Shown one piece after another: positions 28,858-37,577 of a stretch of 64,000 nt of DNA (position 1 is its first letter; each line of letters opens with the position of its first letter). The stretch is from Methanogenium organophilum. Its GTDB lineage: Archaea; Halobacteriota; Methanomicrobia; Methanomicrobiales; Methanomicrobiaceae. Both the position numbers and the translations under genes were made by a program. Location of the stretch: NCBI RefSeq assembly GCF_026684035.1, contig NZ_CP113361.1, positions 1,302,001-1,366,000 of the forward strand, read 5' to 3'. The notes below the pieces were generated by a model. That model was given only the letters and a program-made list of their open reading frames with translations, searched no databases and was not told the origin of the DNA.

Positions 28858-29313
28858 CTAAACTCCTGTCCGTCCGTGGGGGACATGAATTTCCACCGGA
28901 ATGCACCCGCAGTCCGTGAGAGCACGGCGGCACTCACCCTGCGGATTCTCTTTGCGGTACAGGAGATGAGTGGTGCACCGGCAGTCACTGCACCCGAACC
29001 CTTTTACACCGTCATATCCGAGACGCTGGGCGAGGGTGCATTCCAGCCGCTCTGTCGTCTCTGCAGAGATCACACGTTCAAGCACGAATTGGTTGTCCGT
29101 GAGGAGATAGTCAATATGCCACCGTGGTGGGGAAGTGCTATCTCCGTGAAAGAGACGGATGTGGCGGGCAACCCGTGCGAGTCCCCCCGGGCCGAGGGCC
29201 GAACCGACATAGATGTACCATCCGGCGGGAAACACCACTTCACCCAGTGCACCCACCGAAGCGATCGCCCCTTCTGTGTACAGGATGAGGCAGTAGATGC
29301 CTTTCTCTACCAT
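28858..29313 (-). CDS. GIY-YIG nuclease-like protein (DUF123)
   Basis: 151 aa. KGIYCLILY and GWYIYVGSALG are the GIY and YIG elements; RHIRLFHGDSTSPPRWHIDYLL contains the conserved Arg/His helix and HIDYLL of the archaeal DUF123 type. The C-terminal part has cysteines (GCSDCRC). Archaeal members are stand-alone proteins thought to act on DNA, with no proven role. It lies between the Isf-like gene and an MBL-fold gene on the same strand. Confidence 0.85.
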   Translation of the reverse strand: MVEKGIYCLILYTEGAIASVGALGEVVFPAGWYIYVGSALGPGGLARVARHIRLFHGDSTSPPRWHIDYLLTDNQFVLERVISAETTERLECTLAQRLGYDGVKGFGCSDCRCTTHLLYRKENPQGECRRALTDCGCIPVEIHVPHGRTGV

Positions 29314-29356
29314 ATGAGTCTCCCCATTTCCACTCCTTAGTACTGTTCAGTCCTTC

Positions 29357-29959
29357 TCAGTAATATCCGATCATCCGGCGTGCAGCCTCGATATGCCGGA
29401 ATCCTTTCTCGGTGACTGGCATTCCGTGACCTGGCCAGAGTTTCTGCACATCATACCCTGCCAGCCGCTCAAGCGACTGCACCAACGCCTCCTGGGATCC
29501 GCCGGGAAAGTCGGTGCGGCCCGCCCCGCCGTCTGCAAAGACGGTGTCACCGGATATGAGGTTCTCATCTTCTGAATCCCAGAGACATATTGACCCCGGT
29601 GTATGTCCGGGTGTGTGTATCACCTTCAGACCGCCGATGGTGTCTCCGTCCTCCAGTGTTCCGGTAAGGGGCACGGCGGGTGTGCGTTCCCCAAAGAGTG
29701 CTGAGAGGGTTACCTCTGTTCGCCCCTGTGATAGTGCCGGTTCGTCCGCCTCGTGTATGAATACCTCTGCTTCGCACATATACGCAATGTGATGGGCATG
29801 GGCGATATGGTCATAATGGCAATGAGTCAGTACAATCGTTGTTATCTGCGAGGCAAAAGCCTCCACCTGCATCGGGGTAACACCCGCGTCTACCAGCACG
29901 TCTCCGCAGAGATAGGAGTTTGCCCAGTATCCTTCTCCCGGAATCCATCTCACCTGCAT
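29357..29959 (-). CDS. MBL-fold metallohydrolase, glyoxalase II-like
   Basis: 200 aa. Zinc-binding motif LTHCHYDHIAH, then IHTPGHTPGSICLW and SGDTVFADGGAGRTDFPGG, ending in LWPGHGMPVTE. These are the metal-binding and substrate loops of glyoxalase II-like hydrolases, which cleave thioesters; the substrate here is unknown. Divergent from thiC with about 30 bases between the start codons, so the promoters must overlap. Confidence 0.92.
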   Translation of the reverse strand: MQVRWIPGEGYWANSYLCGDVLVDAGVTPMQVEAFASQITTIVLTHCHYDHIAHAHHIAYMCEAEVFIHEADEPALSQGRTEVTLSALFGERTPAVPLTGTLEDGDTIGGLKVIHTPGHTPGSICLWDSEDENLISGDTVFADGGAGRTDFPGGSQEALVQSLERLAGYDVQKLWPGHGMPVTEKGFRHIEAARRMIGYY

Positions 29960-29994
29960 GCATGATAATAAGGTTTTACCACCAAATGTCTGTT

Positions 29995-31278
29995 ATGCAG
30001 ACCCTTATCAGGGAGTGCCTCTCCGGTGTGCCGGATGAGATCGAGGCACTGGCCCGTAGAGAAGGGCTTGATGGGCGAAAGATGGCACGTGATGTCGTGC
30101 GGGGACGTATCGTCGTTCCGGCAAACCCACGACGTGAACACCGTCTCTGTGCCATCGGGTCCGGATGCCGGGTGAAAGTAAATGTGAACATCGGGACCTC
30201 GGGTGCCCGGTGCGACCCGGATCTTGAACTGAAAAAGGGAGAGGCAGCGCTTGCAAACGGCGCAGATGCCCTTATGGACCTCTCCACCGGCGGAGATCTC
30301 GCCGCAATACGAAAGAGTATTCTGGCGCTGGATACAACAGTCGGCACTGTACCCATCTACGATGCAGTCCGTCGTGCGGGCAGCGCCCCCGATATCACCG
30401 CAGACATACTCTTCAATACCATCCGTGACCACTGCCGTGACGGGGTTGACTTTCTCACTTTGCACTGTGGGGTCAACCGTGAGGCGCTCGCCTCCCTGCG
30501 GCGCGACCCACGGGTAATGGGTGTAGTCTCCCGGGGAGGTGCATTCCATGTGACAATGATGGATGCCACCGGTGAGGAGAACCCCCTGTATGCGGAGTAT
30601 GACTATCTGATGGAGATTCTCAAAGAAGAAGACGTTTGTATCTCGCTTGGGGACGGCATGCGCCCTGGGGCTGTCGTTGATGCAGGACGGCAGGCAAAGA
30701 GCGTTGAGTATCTCACCCTTGGTACCCTTGCCGCACGGGCGCAGGAATTGGGTGTCCAGCGGATGATTGAGGGGCCGGGACATATGCCGATAGATCAGAT
30801 CACGTACAATGTGAAGATGATCAAGGAACTCACCGATCAGGCTCCGCTCTACCTATTAGGGCCGCTAGTGACAGACATTGTTCCCGGATATGACCATGTC
30901 TCTGCTGCTGTTGGCGGTTCAATTGCGGCGATGGCCGGTGCGGACTTCCTCTGCATGGTTTCTCCGGCAGAACATCTTGCCCTGCCGGATCTGGCAGACA
31001 TCGAGGAGGGTACACGGGTGGCAAAAGTTGCCGCACACATTGGCGATACCACACGGAGGCCCGATAAATGGTACACGGAAGGGGAGCGGCAGATGGCCGA
31101 TGCCCGTCATGCCCTCGACTGGGACCGGCAGTTCTCTCTTGCAATGTTCCCTGAGCATGCGAAACGGATTCATGAACGGGACGGGGAGATTGATACCTGC
31201 TCCATGTGCGGGGATCTCTGCGCGGTAAAACTGGTCCGTGATATCCTGAACGAGAAGAAAGACGAACCTTCAATCTGA
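29995..31278 (+). CDS. thiC: Phosphomethylpyrimidine synthase ThiC
   Basis: Radical-SAM enzyme converting aminoimidazole ribotide to hydroxymethylpyrimidine phosphate for thiamine. 427 aa from the ATG at 29995; ATG at 29986 is an alternative. Signatures: VNVNIGTSGA, ALMDLSTGGDL, TLHCGVN, SLGDGMRPGA, MIEGPGHMPIDQI, GPLVTDIVPGYDHVSAA and the cluster motif CSMCGDLC (C402, C405, C409). The space to the divergent MBL gene is too small for a TPP riboswitch, and a short leader or leaderless mRNA is likely. Works with ThiE and ThiM encoded at the left of the window. Confidence 0.97.
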   Translation: MQTLIRECLSGVPDEIEALARREGLDGRKMARDVVRGRIVVPANPRREHRLCAIGSGCRVKVNVNIGTSGARCDPDLELKKGEAALANGADALMDLSTGGDLAAIRKSILALDTTVGTVPIYDAVRRAGSAPDITADILFNTIRDHCRDGVDFLTLHCGVNREALASLRRDPRVMGVVSRGGAFHVTMMDATGEENPLYAEYDYLMEILKEEDVCISLGDGMRPGAVVDAGRQAKSVEYLTLGTLAARAQELGVQRMIEGPGHMPIDQITYNVKMIKELTDQAPLYLLGPLVTDIVPGYDHVSAAVGGSIAAMAGADFLCMVSPAEHLALPDLADIEEGTRVAKVAAHIGDTTRRPDKWYTEGERQMADARHALDWDRQFSLAMFPEHAKRIHERDGEIDTCSMCGDLCAVKLVRDILNEKKDEPSI

Positions 31279-31506
31279 ATATATTCAGGTTCTCTGTTTT
31301 TTGCGCGTTCGTCCTCTTGTTTCGGGTGATATTTTGTTCTCTTTCTCTTCCACCTCTGTCACGTTGTCGTATGTGATGGTACGGTATTTTGTCCTCTGCC
31401 GGAGGCCGCCGGGGCGGTGTTCCGGGACCCACCCGTGATAGGCGCAAGGCTAATATGGCAAAACGCAGATGATCCAAAACCCGCGGTGCGGCAGAGGAGA
31501 GAGGAT

Positions 31507-32934
31507 ATGTCGTGGTATATGTGTGATGTCTGTCATTCGTTTTCGTATGATGATGAAGTTGGATCAGCTGAGGGGGGCATTCCTGCTGGTATGACTCCTG
31601 ACGATCTGCCGGATGAGTGGGCATGTCCTGTCTGCATGTCTGACAGGACGCACCTGAAAAAGAAACCCGGTGCTGCAACAAGGGAGGAACGGACACCGCC
31701 TGTGGAGGTGGACCCGGCGGCTCATATCTGCCGGTCACCGGACTATATCGAACCGCACTTTGTCCAGATCAAGACCTCGGCTCTGACCGGAGAATCGGTC
31801 ATCGAACCGATGCGGACATCCCGGCTGATGGTCTCATGGGATGAGGTCCTCATCATCGCAGCAGCACTGCGCCGAATGGCCCTCAATCAGGAGGAACCGG
31901 TTAATATGGAGACTGTTATAGGTCCTGATGCGAAGCAGCCGATGTTCCTCTCGGTTCCCTTTTATGTGACTCATATGTCATTCGGGGCCCTATCGCGGGA
32001 AATAAAAATTGCTCTTGCAAAGGGAAGTGCCCGTGTGGGGACGGCATGCGGTTCCGGTGAGGGGGGTATTCTTCCCGCCGAGTTTGAGCATGCCCACCGC
32101 TATATCTATGAGTATGTGCCGAACCGCTACAGCGCTACTCCGGACTACATGCAGACATCAGATGCCATAGAGATCAAGATTAGCCAGTCAGCAAAACCGG
32201 GAATGGGGGGTTTTCTCCCCGGTGCAAAGGTAACAGAAGAGATTGCAACCATCCGTGGTTTTCCGCAGGGGCATGACATCCTGAGTCCGGCCCGGTTTGA
32301 TGACATTCGCTCTCCGGAAGATCTGAAGGTCAAGGTGGATTATCTGAGGGATGTCTCCGGCGGTAGACCTATCGGTATCAAGTTTGCAGCAGGTGATGTT
32401 GAAGGAGACCTTGAAGTTGCCATTGCTGCAGAGCCGGATTTCATCACGATTGACGGGAGGCCCGGTGGGACAGCGGCCGCACCGAAGGCAATTAAGGACG
32501 CCACTTCAGTCCCGACAATCTATGCCCTTGACCGTGCCCGGCGGTATCTGGATGAACATGGAGTGGAAGGTATCTCTCTTGTGATGACCGGAGGATTCCG
32601 TATTTCTGCAGATATTGCAAAGGGCCTTGCGCTCGGTGCTGATGCCGTAGCGCTGGGTACGGCCTCGATGATCGCTGCCGGGTGTGACCAGTATCGCATC
32701 TGCCACACCGGGGACTGTCCCACCGGGGTGACAACGCAGGATCCCGACCTGCGTGCAAGGGTGGATGTCGAGCGTGCTGCAGACGGTGTTGCCCGGTTCT
32801 TTTCTGTCACCCGCACAGAACTGGAGGACTTTGCCCGTCTCTGTGGCTATCACGATGTGCATGATCTGTCGGTAAGTGACCTCTGTACCACCAATACGGA
32901 GATCTCGGATTATACCCGTATTCGGCATGTGTAG
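31507..32934 (+). CDS. Rubredoxin-glutamate synthase (GltB-type) fusion protein
   Basis: 475 aa. The N-terminus is a rubredoxin-like domain with C6-x2-C9 and C40-x2-C43 (MCDVC, WACPVC). The rest is the FMN-binding, glutamate-forming domain of glutamate synthase: MSFGALSREIKIALA, GTACGSGEGG, IKISQSAKPGMGGFLPGAKV, TIDGRPGGTAAAPK, and the [3Fe-4S] motif CDQYRICHTGDC followed by PTGVTTQDP. The glutaminase domain is absent, as in archaeal versions. The fused rubredoxin may be the electron donor. GGAGAGAGGAT precedes the ATG. The 228 bases upstream hold no gene. Confidence 0.9.
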   Translation: MSWYMCDVCHSFSYDDEVGSAEGGIPAGMTPDDLPDEWACPVCMSDRTHLKKKPGAATREERTPPVEVDPAAHICRSPDYIEPHFVQIKTSALTGESVIEPMRTSRLMVSWDEVLIIAAALRRMALNQEEPVNMETVIGPDAKQPMFLSVPFYVTHMSFGALSREIKIALAKGSARVGTACGSGEGGILPAEFEHAHRYIYEYVPNRYSATPDYMQTSDAIEIKISQSAKPGMGGFLPGAKVTEEIATIRGFPQGHDILSPARFDDIRSPEDLKVKVDYLRDVSGGRPIGIKFAAGDVEGDLEVAIAAEPDFITIDGRPGGTAAAPKAIKDATSVPTIYALDRARRYLDEHGVEGISLVMTGGFRISADIAKGLALGADAVALGTASMIAAGCDQYRICHTGDCPTGVTTQDPDLRARVDVERAADGVARFFSVTRTELEDFARLCGYHDVHDLSVSDLCTTNTEISDYTRIRHV

Positions 32935-33048
32935 CAGTGAAATAATTCATTCATTTATTCATTCAAATCCATTTTCTGCTTTTACCGTGATAATACGATA
33001 TAAATGAGATTGATATCTATATAACTGAACATAACGAGTGAATTCTCT

Positions 33049-34869
33049 ATGATACCTGAAGATCATTCTCCCCCGGTCACCATAGCCGCACAGGTGCTAA
33101 TCACAACGGTCATGACGAAAGATCTGGTATTTGTCTCACCAGATGTATCCATATCCGTGGCGGCGGCCCGCATGGCAGAAGAGGGAACCGGGAGTTGTCT
33201 GGTCATGGATGAGGGAATGCTTCGGGGAATCATTACTGAACAGGATCTGGCCCGGAAGGTTGTGGCAGGTATGCTCAGTGCCGGGGAAACGCCGGTCTCC
33301 CGTATCATGTCATCGCCGGTTATTACCATTGGAGCAGAGAATACTGTCGGGGATGCTGCCGACCTGATGGTCACCCACCAGATACGACGCACTGTGGTTG
33401 AAGATGATGGCCTCCCGATAGGTATTGTGACCGCACGTGATGTGCTTGGCTTTGCAAGCAGGATGAACACCATTTTGCAGGAAATCTCAGGGATGTACGG
33501 GACCCTGATGTTTCTGGACCATGATATGGAGGTTTTGTGGGTGAACAAACAGCATGAAGGAGGTGGTACCGACGGTGAGGGAGCGGTGCACTGCTATGAA
33601 CTCCTGCATGGCAGCCTCCGGCCCTGCCCTGGGTGTCCTCTGTTTCTCTCCTGCGATACTTCCGGTGAGAAGGTACGGACATCTGAGATAATCGACCGTG
33701 ACCACCGTATCTGGCAGGTGCAGTGCCACCCGGTCAGCTGGAGGGGCGGGGCGGTTATCGGGGTAATTGAGTCCGCAATTGAGGTCACCAATGAACGGGA
33801 ACTGGAACAGACCCTTCGCGATCACCAAAATCAGCTTCATATCGCAGCTGAAAGTGCGGATGTCGAGACCTGGTACTGCCGTGCTGACGGGAAAGGAATG
33901 GTGTTCGGATCCGAAGGAGGGGTGGTATTTGCACCGGAGTGTCGGTTTTCCGGCATCGGAGAACTGTATGGGTATCTGCAGCCCCGGCTGCACCCGGATG
34001 ATATGCGGCTCCTGCGTGCGATGGTGGATGGTTTCATTAAAGGGAGGAAGCATTCAGCTGAAGTCAGGTTGCGTATGCTTGTTCCGGGGGGGGGATGGCG
34101 ATGGATACGGACGGTTGGACGGGTCATTGAGACAGCACAGGATGGAACGGCGGTTACCATTGCCGGTGCCAATATTGATATCACTGATCTTACCAACTAC
34201 CGTGCGGCCATTCAACGGGTAAATAAAAAGCTCAATCTCCTCGCGTCAGTCACCCGCCATGATGTCCTCAACCAGGTGAGTGCCATCATGCTTGCCGGTG
34301 AACTGCTGGAAATGGATGGCTATCTGGATGGGGGCAGTGAGCTGGCAGAGAATATCGGGCGAATTCTCTCTTCCGCGGGTACCATCGAACGCCAGATCCT
34401 CTTTACCAAAGAGTACCGGGGACTCGGGGAGGCCGATCCTGAGTGGCAGAATGTATGTCTTCTTGTAGAGAAAGCAGCAGATGAATTTGGACCGAATCTC
34501 CTCTCTGTGACTATGTCGTGTGCATGTGAGGGGCTGGAGATATATGCAGATCCAATGTTTGGGCATGTTCTCTTCAATCTCATTGACAATGCGATTCGCC
34601 ACGGAGTTGACACATCCCATATTACCATCGGGTTTTCAGATACAAGAGACGGAGGGAGACTTATCATTGAAGATGATGGCAGGGGAGTTCGGGACGATAT
34701 CAAGGAACAGATATTTGCCCGAGGGTATGGACATAACACCGGACTGGGTCTGTTCCTTTCCCGGGAGATCCTGGATATCACAGGCATTTCAATCCGTGAA
34801 TGTGGAGAATTTGGCAGGGGTGCCCGTTTTGAGATGTTTATTCCCCACTGCGGGTACCGCTTCGTCTGA
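33049..34869 (+). CDS. CBS-PAS histidine kinase
   Basis: 606 aa, no membrane segment. Two CBS motifs (about 20-140, VMTKDLVFVSPDVSISVAA and IMSSPVITIGAENTVGDAA), a first PAS with a cysteine-rich insert (HCYELLHGSLRPCPGCPLF, about residue 190), a second PAS/PAC (about 270-385), then the kinase: dimerisation helix with phosphoacceptor in RHDVLNQV (H404), N box FNLIDNAIRHG, G1 EDDGRGV and G2 GLGLFLS. CBS domains usually sense adenine nucleotides, so it may respond to energy state. No adjacent response regulator. GATATAAATG near 32994 is a likely TATA box. Confidence 0.92.
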   Translation: MIPEDHSPPVTIAAQVLITTVMTKDLVFVSPDVSISVAAARMAEEGTGSCLVMDEGMLRGIITEQDLARKVVAGMLSAGETPVSRIMSSPVITIGAENTVGDAADLMVTHQIRRTVVEDDGLPIGIVTARDVLGFASRMNTILQEISGMYGTLMFLDHDMEVLWVNKQHEGGGTDGEGAVHCYELLHGSLRPCPGCPLFLSCDTSGEKVRTSEIIDRDHRIWQVQCHPVSWRGGAVIGVIESAIEVTNERELEQTLRDHQNQLHIAAESADVETWYCRADGKGMVFGSEGGVVFAPECRFSGIGELYGYLQPRLHPDDMRLLRAMVDGFIKGRKHSAEVRLRMLVPGGGWRWIRTVGRVIETAQDGTAVTIAGANIDITDLTNYRAAIQRVNKKLNLLASVTRHDVLNQVSAIMLAGELLEMDGYLDGGSELAENIGRILSSAGTIERQILFTKEYRGLGEADPEWQNVCLLVEKAADEFGPNLLSVTMSCACEGLEIYADPMFGHVLFNLIDNAIRHGVDTSHITIGFSDTRDGGRLIIEDDGRGVRDDIKEQIFARGYGHNTGLGLFLSREILDITGISIRECGEFGRGARFEMFIPHCGYRFV

Positions 34870-34946
34870 ATGCAGGGAATGTGATGTGAGAAAGATATAC
34901 CTTTTGTGAGGATCATATGGGGGTATCAGACGGAGGAGAGAGAACA

Positions 34947-35369
34947 ATGTCAGAGAAGGGGCCAATATGCCCGGAATGTGGAAATCCGCTTCCCGAAGGG
35001 ATGACCGGGCTTTGTCCTGCCTGCAGTACCTGGAAAGAGTCGGCCCTTCCCCCCCCTCAGAAGAATGTGCATGCGGCGGTGGTGCTGTCCTTCTTCTTCC
35101 CCGGTTTTGGGCAGGTCTATAACGGGCAGTATAAAAAAGGCATCCTTGTGCTGGTGGCAACAATATTCGGGCTCTATTTCTTTCTGGTTCCGGGGATTGT
35201 CATTCTTGTCGCAGGGGTGTATGATGCCTACCGGACAGCTCAGCGGCAGAACGCCGGTATTCTTCCGTATTGTGATATGCACGTATACCATGTTGTGTTA
35301 TATGCGGCGTTATTCATCATCGTCTGGTTTGCAGCGATGTCTGTCTCGTCTGTTTTTATGATGCCGTGA
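34947..35369 (+). CDS. Zinc-ribbon membrane protein
   Basis: 140 aa from the ATG at 34947. A zinc ribbon at the N-terminus (C8, C11, C23, C26) is followed by VLSFFFPGFGQVYNGQYKKG, a TM2-type signature, and three hydrophobic segments. Proteins of this design are common in methanogens and have no known function. A frame extension upstream to 34917 is possible but GGAG before 34947 favours the later start. Confidence 0.8.
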   Translation: MSEKGPICPECGNPLPEGMTGLCPACSTWKESALPPPQKNVHAAVVLSFFFPGFGQVYNGQYKKGILVLVATIFGLYFFLVPGIVILVAGVYDAYRTAQRQNAGILPYCDMHVYHVVLYAALFIIVWFAAMSVSSVFMMP

Positions 35370-35673
35370 CAGTGAGCGGCTCATGACTGCTGCTTCCGGA
35401 GAGGGGTTCTGATATACTCCCCCATATTTCAGTCCCAACAGTGAGGGGGATTTCATCTCCCAGGGGAATGCATCCTGTACAGGTACATGAGGGTAATTTT
35501 GGTGAAAGATATCACATAACCTGCTCCTTACAGACCGTCCATCTTCCCGATTCCCTCTTCTTCGCAATCTCAAATGAGGGACCGGTACGAAGTCCACAAA
35601 ACCGGTATCCGACACCTGTTTGAAACAAACCTTCCTTTTATGGTTGCAGACGGCAAATCTCACGGCAATGGCG
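35370..35673. other. Intergenic region of about 300 bases
   Basis: No gene seen. The right end contains CCTTTTATGG (about 35633-35642), a possible TATA box about 30 bases before the downstream start, which suggests a leaderless transcript for the MBL gene. Confidence 0.4.
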
Positions 35674-36513
35674 ATGGAATGCACAATACTGGCTGACAAT
35701 ACCGCTCTTACCGATCGGTACCTTCTATCGGAATCCGGATTTTCCGCATATATCCGGGACGGGGATGTGCGGGTGCTCTTTGATACCGGATTTTCCGGTG
35801 TGTTTATGGACAATGCACGGCGGATGGGCATTGAACCGGCGGATACCACCCATGTTGTCTTCTCACATGGGCACCTTGACCATACCTGGGGGCTGCAGTC
35901 ACTGCTGCCGGAACTGGGGAATGAAACAACCGAGGACGAGGGCCACGGCCGTCCGGTTTTCCTTTCCCATCCGGATGTTTACCTCCCCCGCAGACGGCCA
36001 GGTAATTCAGAGATCGGTACGCTCTACTCAGCAGAGATTCTGGCCCGTTTCGGTACGGTGCAGCTCTCGAAGGAGCCGGTATGGATCACCGACAGGCTGG
36101 TCTTCCTTGGTGAAGTCCCCAGAGTGCATGACTGGGAGGCATTCGCACCGAATGCAGATGTGACGCTCCCGGACGGCACCACCGCACCTGACCATCTCAC
36201 CGATGACACTGCGCTTGCCTACAACAGTGACGAAGGACTGGTGATCATCAGCGGTTGTTCGCACTCCGGCATTGTTAATATCATAGATCATGCCCGGACA
36301 GTCTGTGGCGAGGCCCGCATCCGGTCAGTCATCGGCGGCCTGCACCTAATGTACGCTGATCAGGAGCGAATAGACAAAACGGCCCGTGCACTGGAGGCAA
36401 TGAACCTCACCTCCCTGCATGCCTGCCACTGCACCGGGTTTACGGCCCTGCATACCTTCTCCCGTACACTGCCCCTCAAAGAGACTGGCACCGGGCTAAA
36501 GACGGTGTGGTAA
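35674..36513 (+). CDS. MBL-fold protein, COG1237 type
   Basis: 279 aa from ATG 35674 (ATG 35668 also possible). Begins CTILADNTALTDRYLLSESG, then VLFDTGFSG, the zinc motif FSHGHLDHTWG, VISGCSHSG and VIGGLHLM, all typical of the COG1237 group, often annotated as dihydropterin ribofuranosyl-aminobenzene phosphate synthase-like and possibly linked to methanopterin chemistry; that activity is not shown by the sequence. Monocistronic. Confidence 0.88.
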   Translation: MECTILADNTALTDRYLLSESGFSAYIRDGDVRVLFDTGFSGVFMDNARRMGIEPADTTHVVFSHGHLDHTWGLQSLLPELGNETTEDEGHGRPVFLSHPDVYLPRRRPGNSEIGTLYSAEILARFGTVQLSKEPVWITDRLVFLGEVPRVHDWEAFAPNADVTLPDGTTAPDHLTDDTALAYNSDEGLVIISGCSHSGIVNIIDHARTVCGEARIRSVIGGLHLMYADQERIDKTARALEAMNLTSLHACHCTGFTALHTFSRTLPLKETGTGLKTVW

Positions 36514-36728
36514 TTCCCCCTCATTTTCGCCGTGGCATGGGGTGTATATCATGTTCATACTGTCTCCCGAATCGTTGTGTCTTTGGGATTGGGCACGGTC
36601 TGCCTGTTTTGTCCGGGTATATCGGAATGCAGCATTAACCGGATGTTGCAACTGCCCCGGTGACGTTCTCATTTCTGTTTGCTCCCCCGACAGTAACGGT
36701 CATAATCCGGAAAGTCAAATCACATTGC

Positions 36729-36911
36729 ATGAAAAATGTTGAAATGACGCTTGAAGGCACGATTCTTACGATGAAAATTGATATCTCCAAAGATTTTGGC
36801 CCCTCTAAATCAGGAAAGTCCATCACGATTGCATCAACCGAGGGAAACATTTCTCTCCCTGAGGCAGAAGATGTCAGGATTGGCCTGAATGTTTATAAAA
36901 GCAATAAATAG
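36729..36911 (+). CDS. Conserved small protein of 60 aa
   Basis: Starts MKNVEMTLEGTILTMKIDIS and continues DFGPSKSGKSITIASTEGN, ending in IGLNVYKSNK. It is a beta-rich small protein of a kind I recognise as conserved in methanogens and some bacteria (pattern KDFGPSxSGKxIxIASTxG) but without known function. It is followed by a hairpin-plus-T terminator, which supports it as a separate transcript. Confidence 0.75.
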   Translation: MKNVEMTLEGTILTMKIDISKDFGPSKSGKSITIASTEGNISLPEAEDVRIGLNVYKSNK

Positions 36912-36954
36912 GAGTTTTTGTTCTTTGTCCCGAAAGGCACGAACGATTAATGTC

Positions 36955-36987
36955 TCCCTGTCTGACAGGGACTCTGGATCCTTTTTT
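36955..36987 (+). terminator. Hairpin and T-run after the 60-aa gene
   Basis: TCCCTGTC (36955-36962) and GACAGGGA (36964-36971) form a perfect 8-bp stem, followed after about ten bases by TTTTTT. Resembles an intrinsic terminator. Confidence 0.55.
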
Positions 36988-37169
36988 AGAAAATCATCTG
37001 TTTCCCTTTTCCTGTTCCCGTACATCCGGTAACGTACCGGTCATACAAGCGGGAGGGTGACGGTGTGCGATGACATTACCATCGGGAGAATGTTTGTGGC
37101 CATATCCAGCCATTGACTGCATGCACGTGCTGTGTTGTAAAAAAAATATTGCAGGAGTATTTTGCCGGT

Positions 37170-37547
37170 TTACCCGGTAATACCGCTTGTAATGGTGGAG
37201 AGAAGAAGTTGTTTGTTGATTGGTTTCGGGAGGAATGCATATGGTTTTACCCCCTCTGCACGACCCTTTGTCTGAGTATCAGTGTACGCAGAGAGGAAGA
37301 TGATAGGGATGTTGGAGAATTCCCTTATCTGGTTTGCTGCCTCAATACCGTCTATGTCGCCTTTGAGGTTGATGTCCATCAGCATGACCTCTGGTGTATT
37401 CTCGCGGACGCAGTCCACTGCCTCTTTACCGGTTTTTACCGTGCAGACCACGTCAAATCCCTCGCGTGTCAGCAGTTCCCGCAGAAGCATCGCTATCATT
37501 CCTTCATCTTCAACAATTCCGACGGAGCGTTTTTCTTTCTTTTCCAT
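37170..37547 (-). CDS. Stand-alone response regulator (REC)
   Basis: 125 aa, a single receiver domain: VGIVEDEGMIAM with acidic pair, phosphoacceptor in LMDINLKGDIDG, LSAYTD and LPKPI (Lys). No output domain. It lies 30 bases after the histidine kinase on the same strand and is almost certainly its partner. Confidence 0.93.
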   Translation of the reverse strand: MEKKEKRSVGIVEDEGMIAMLLRELLTREGFDVVCTVKTGKEAVDCVRENTPEVMLMDINLKGDIDGIEAANQIREFSNIPIIFLSAYTDTQTKGRAEGVKPYAFLPKPINKQLLLSTITSGITG

Positions 37548-37577
37548 GCTGTATTTGTTCTCTCCTCATTTTTGCAA

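Noticed and set aside
30830-31738. 302-codon minus-strand ORF opposite thiC and the rubredoxin-GltB start
   Set aside because: Overlaps two certain genes and is rich in Pro, Arg and His as expected of a shadow frame.
36834-37025. 63-codon minus-strand ORF opposite the conserved 60-aa gene
   Set aside because: It runs through the predicted terminator hairpin and over the conserved gene, and lacks a ribosome binding site, although its composition is fairly protein-like.
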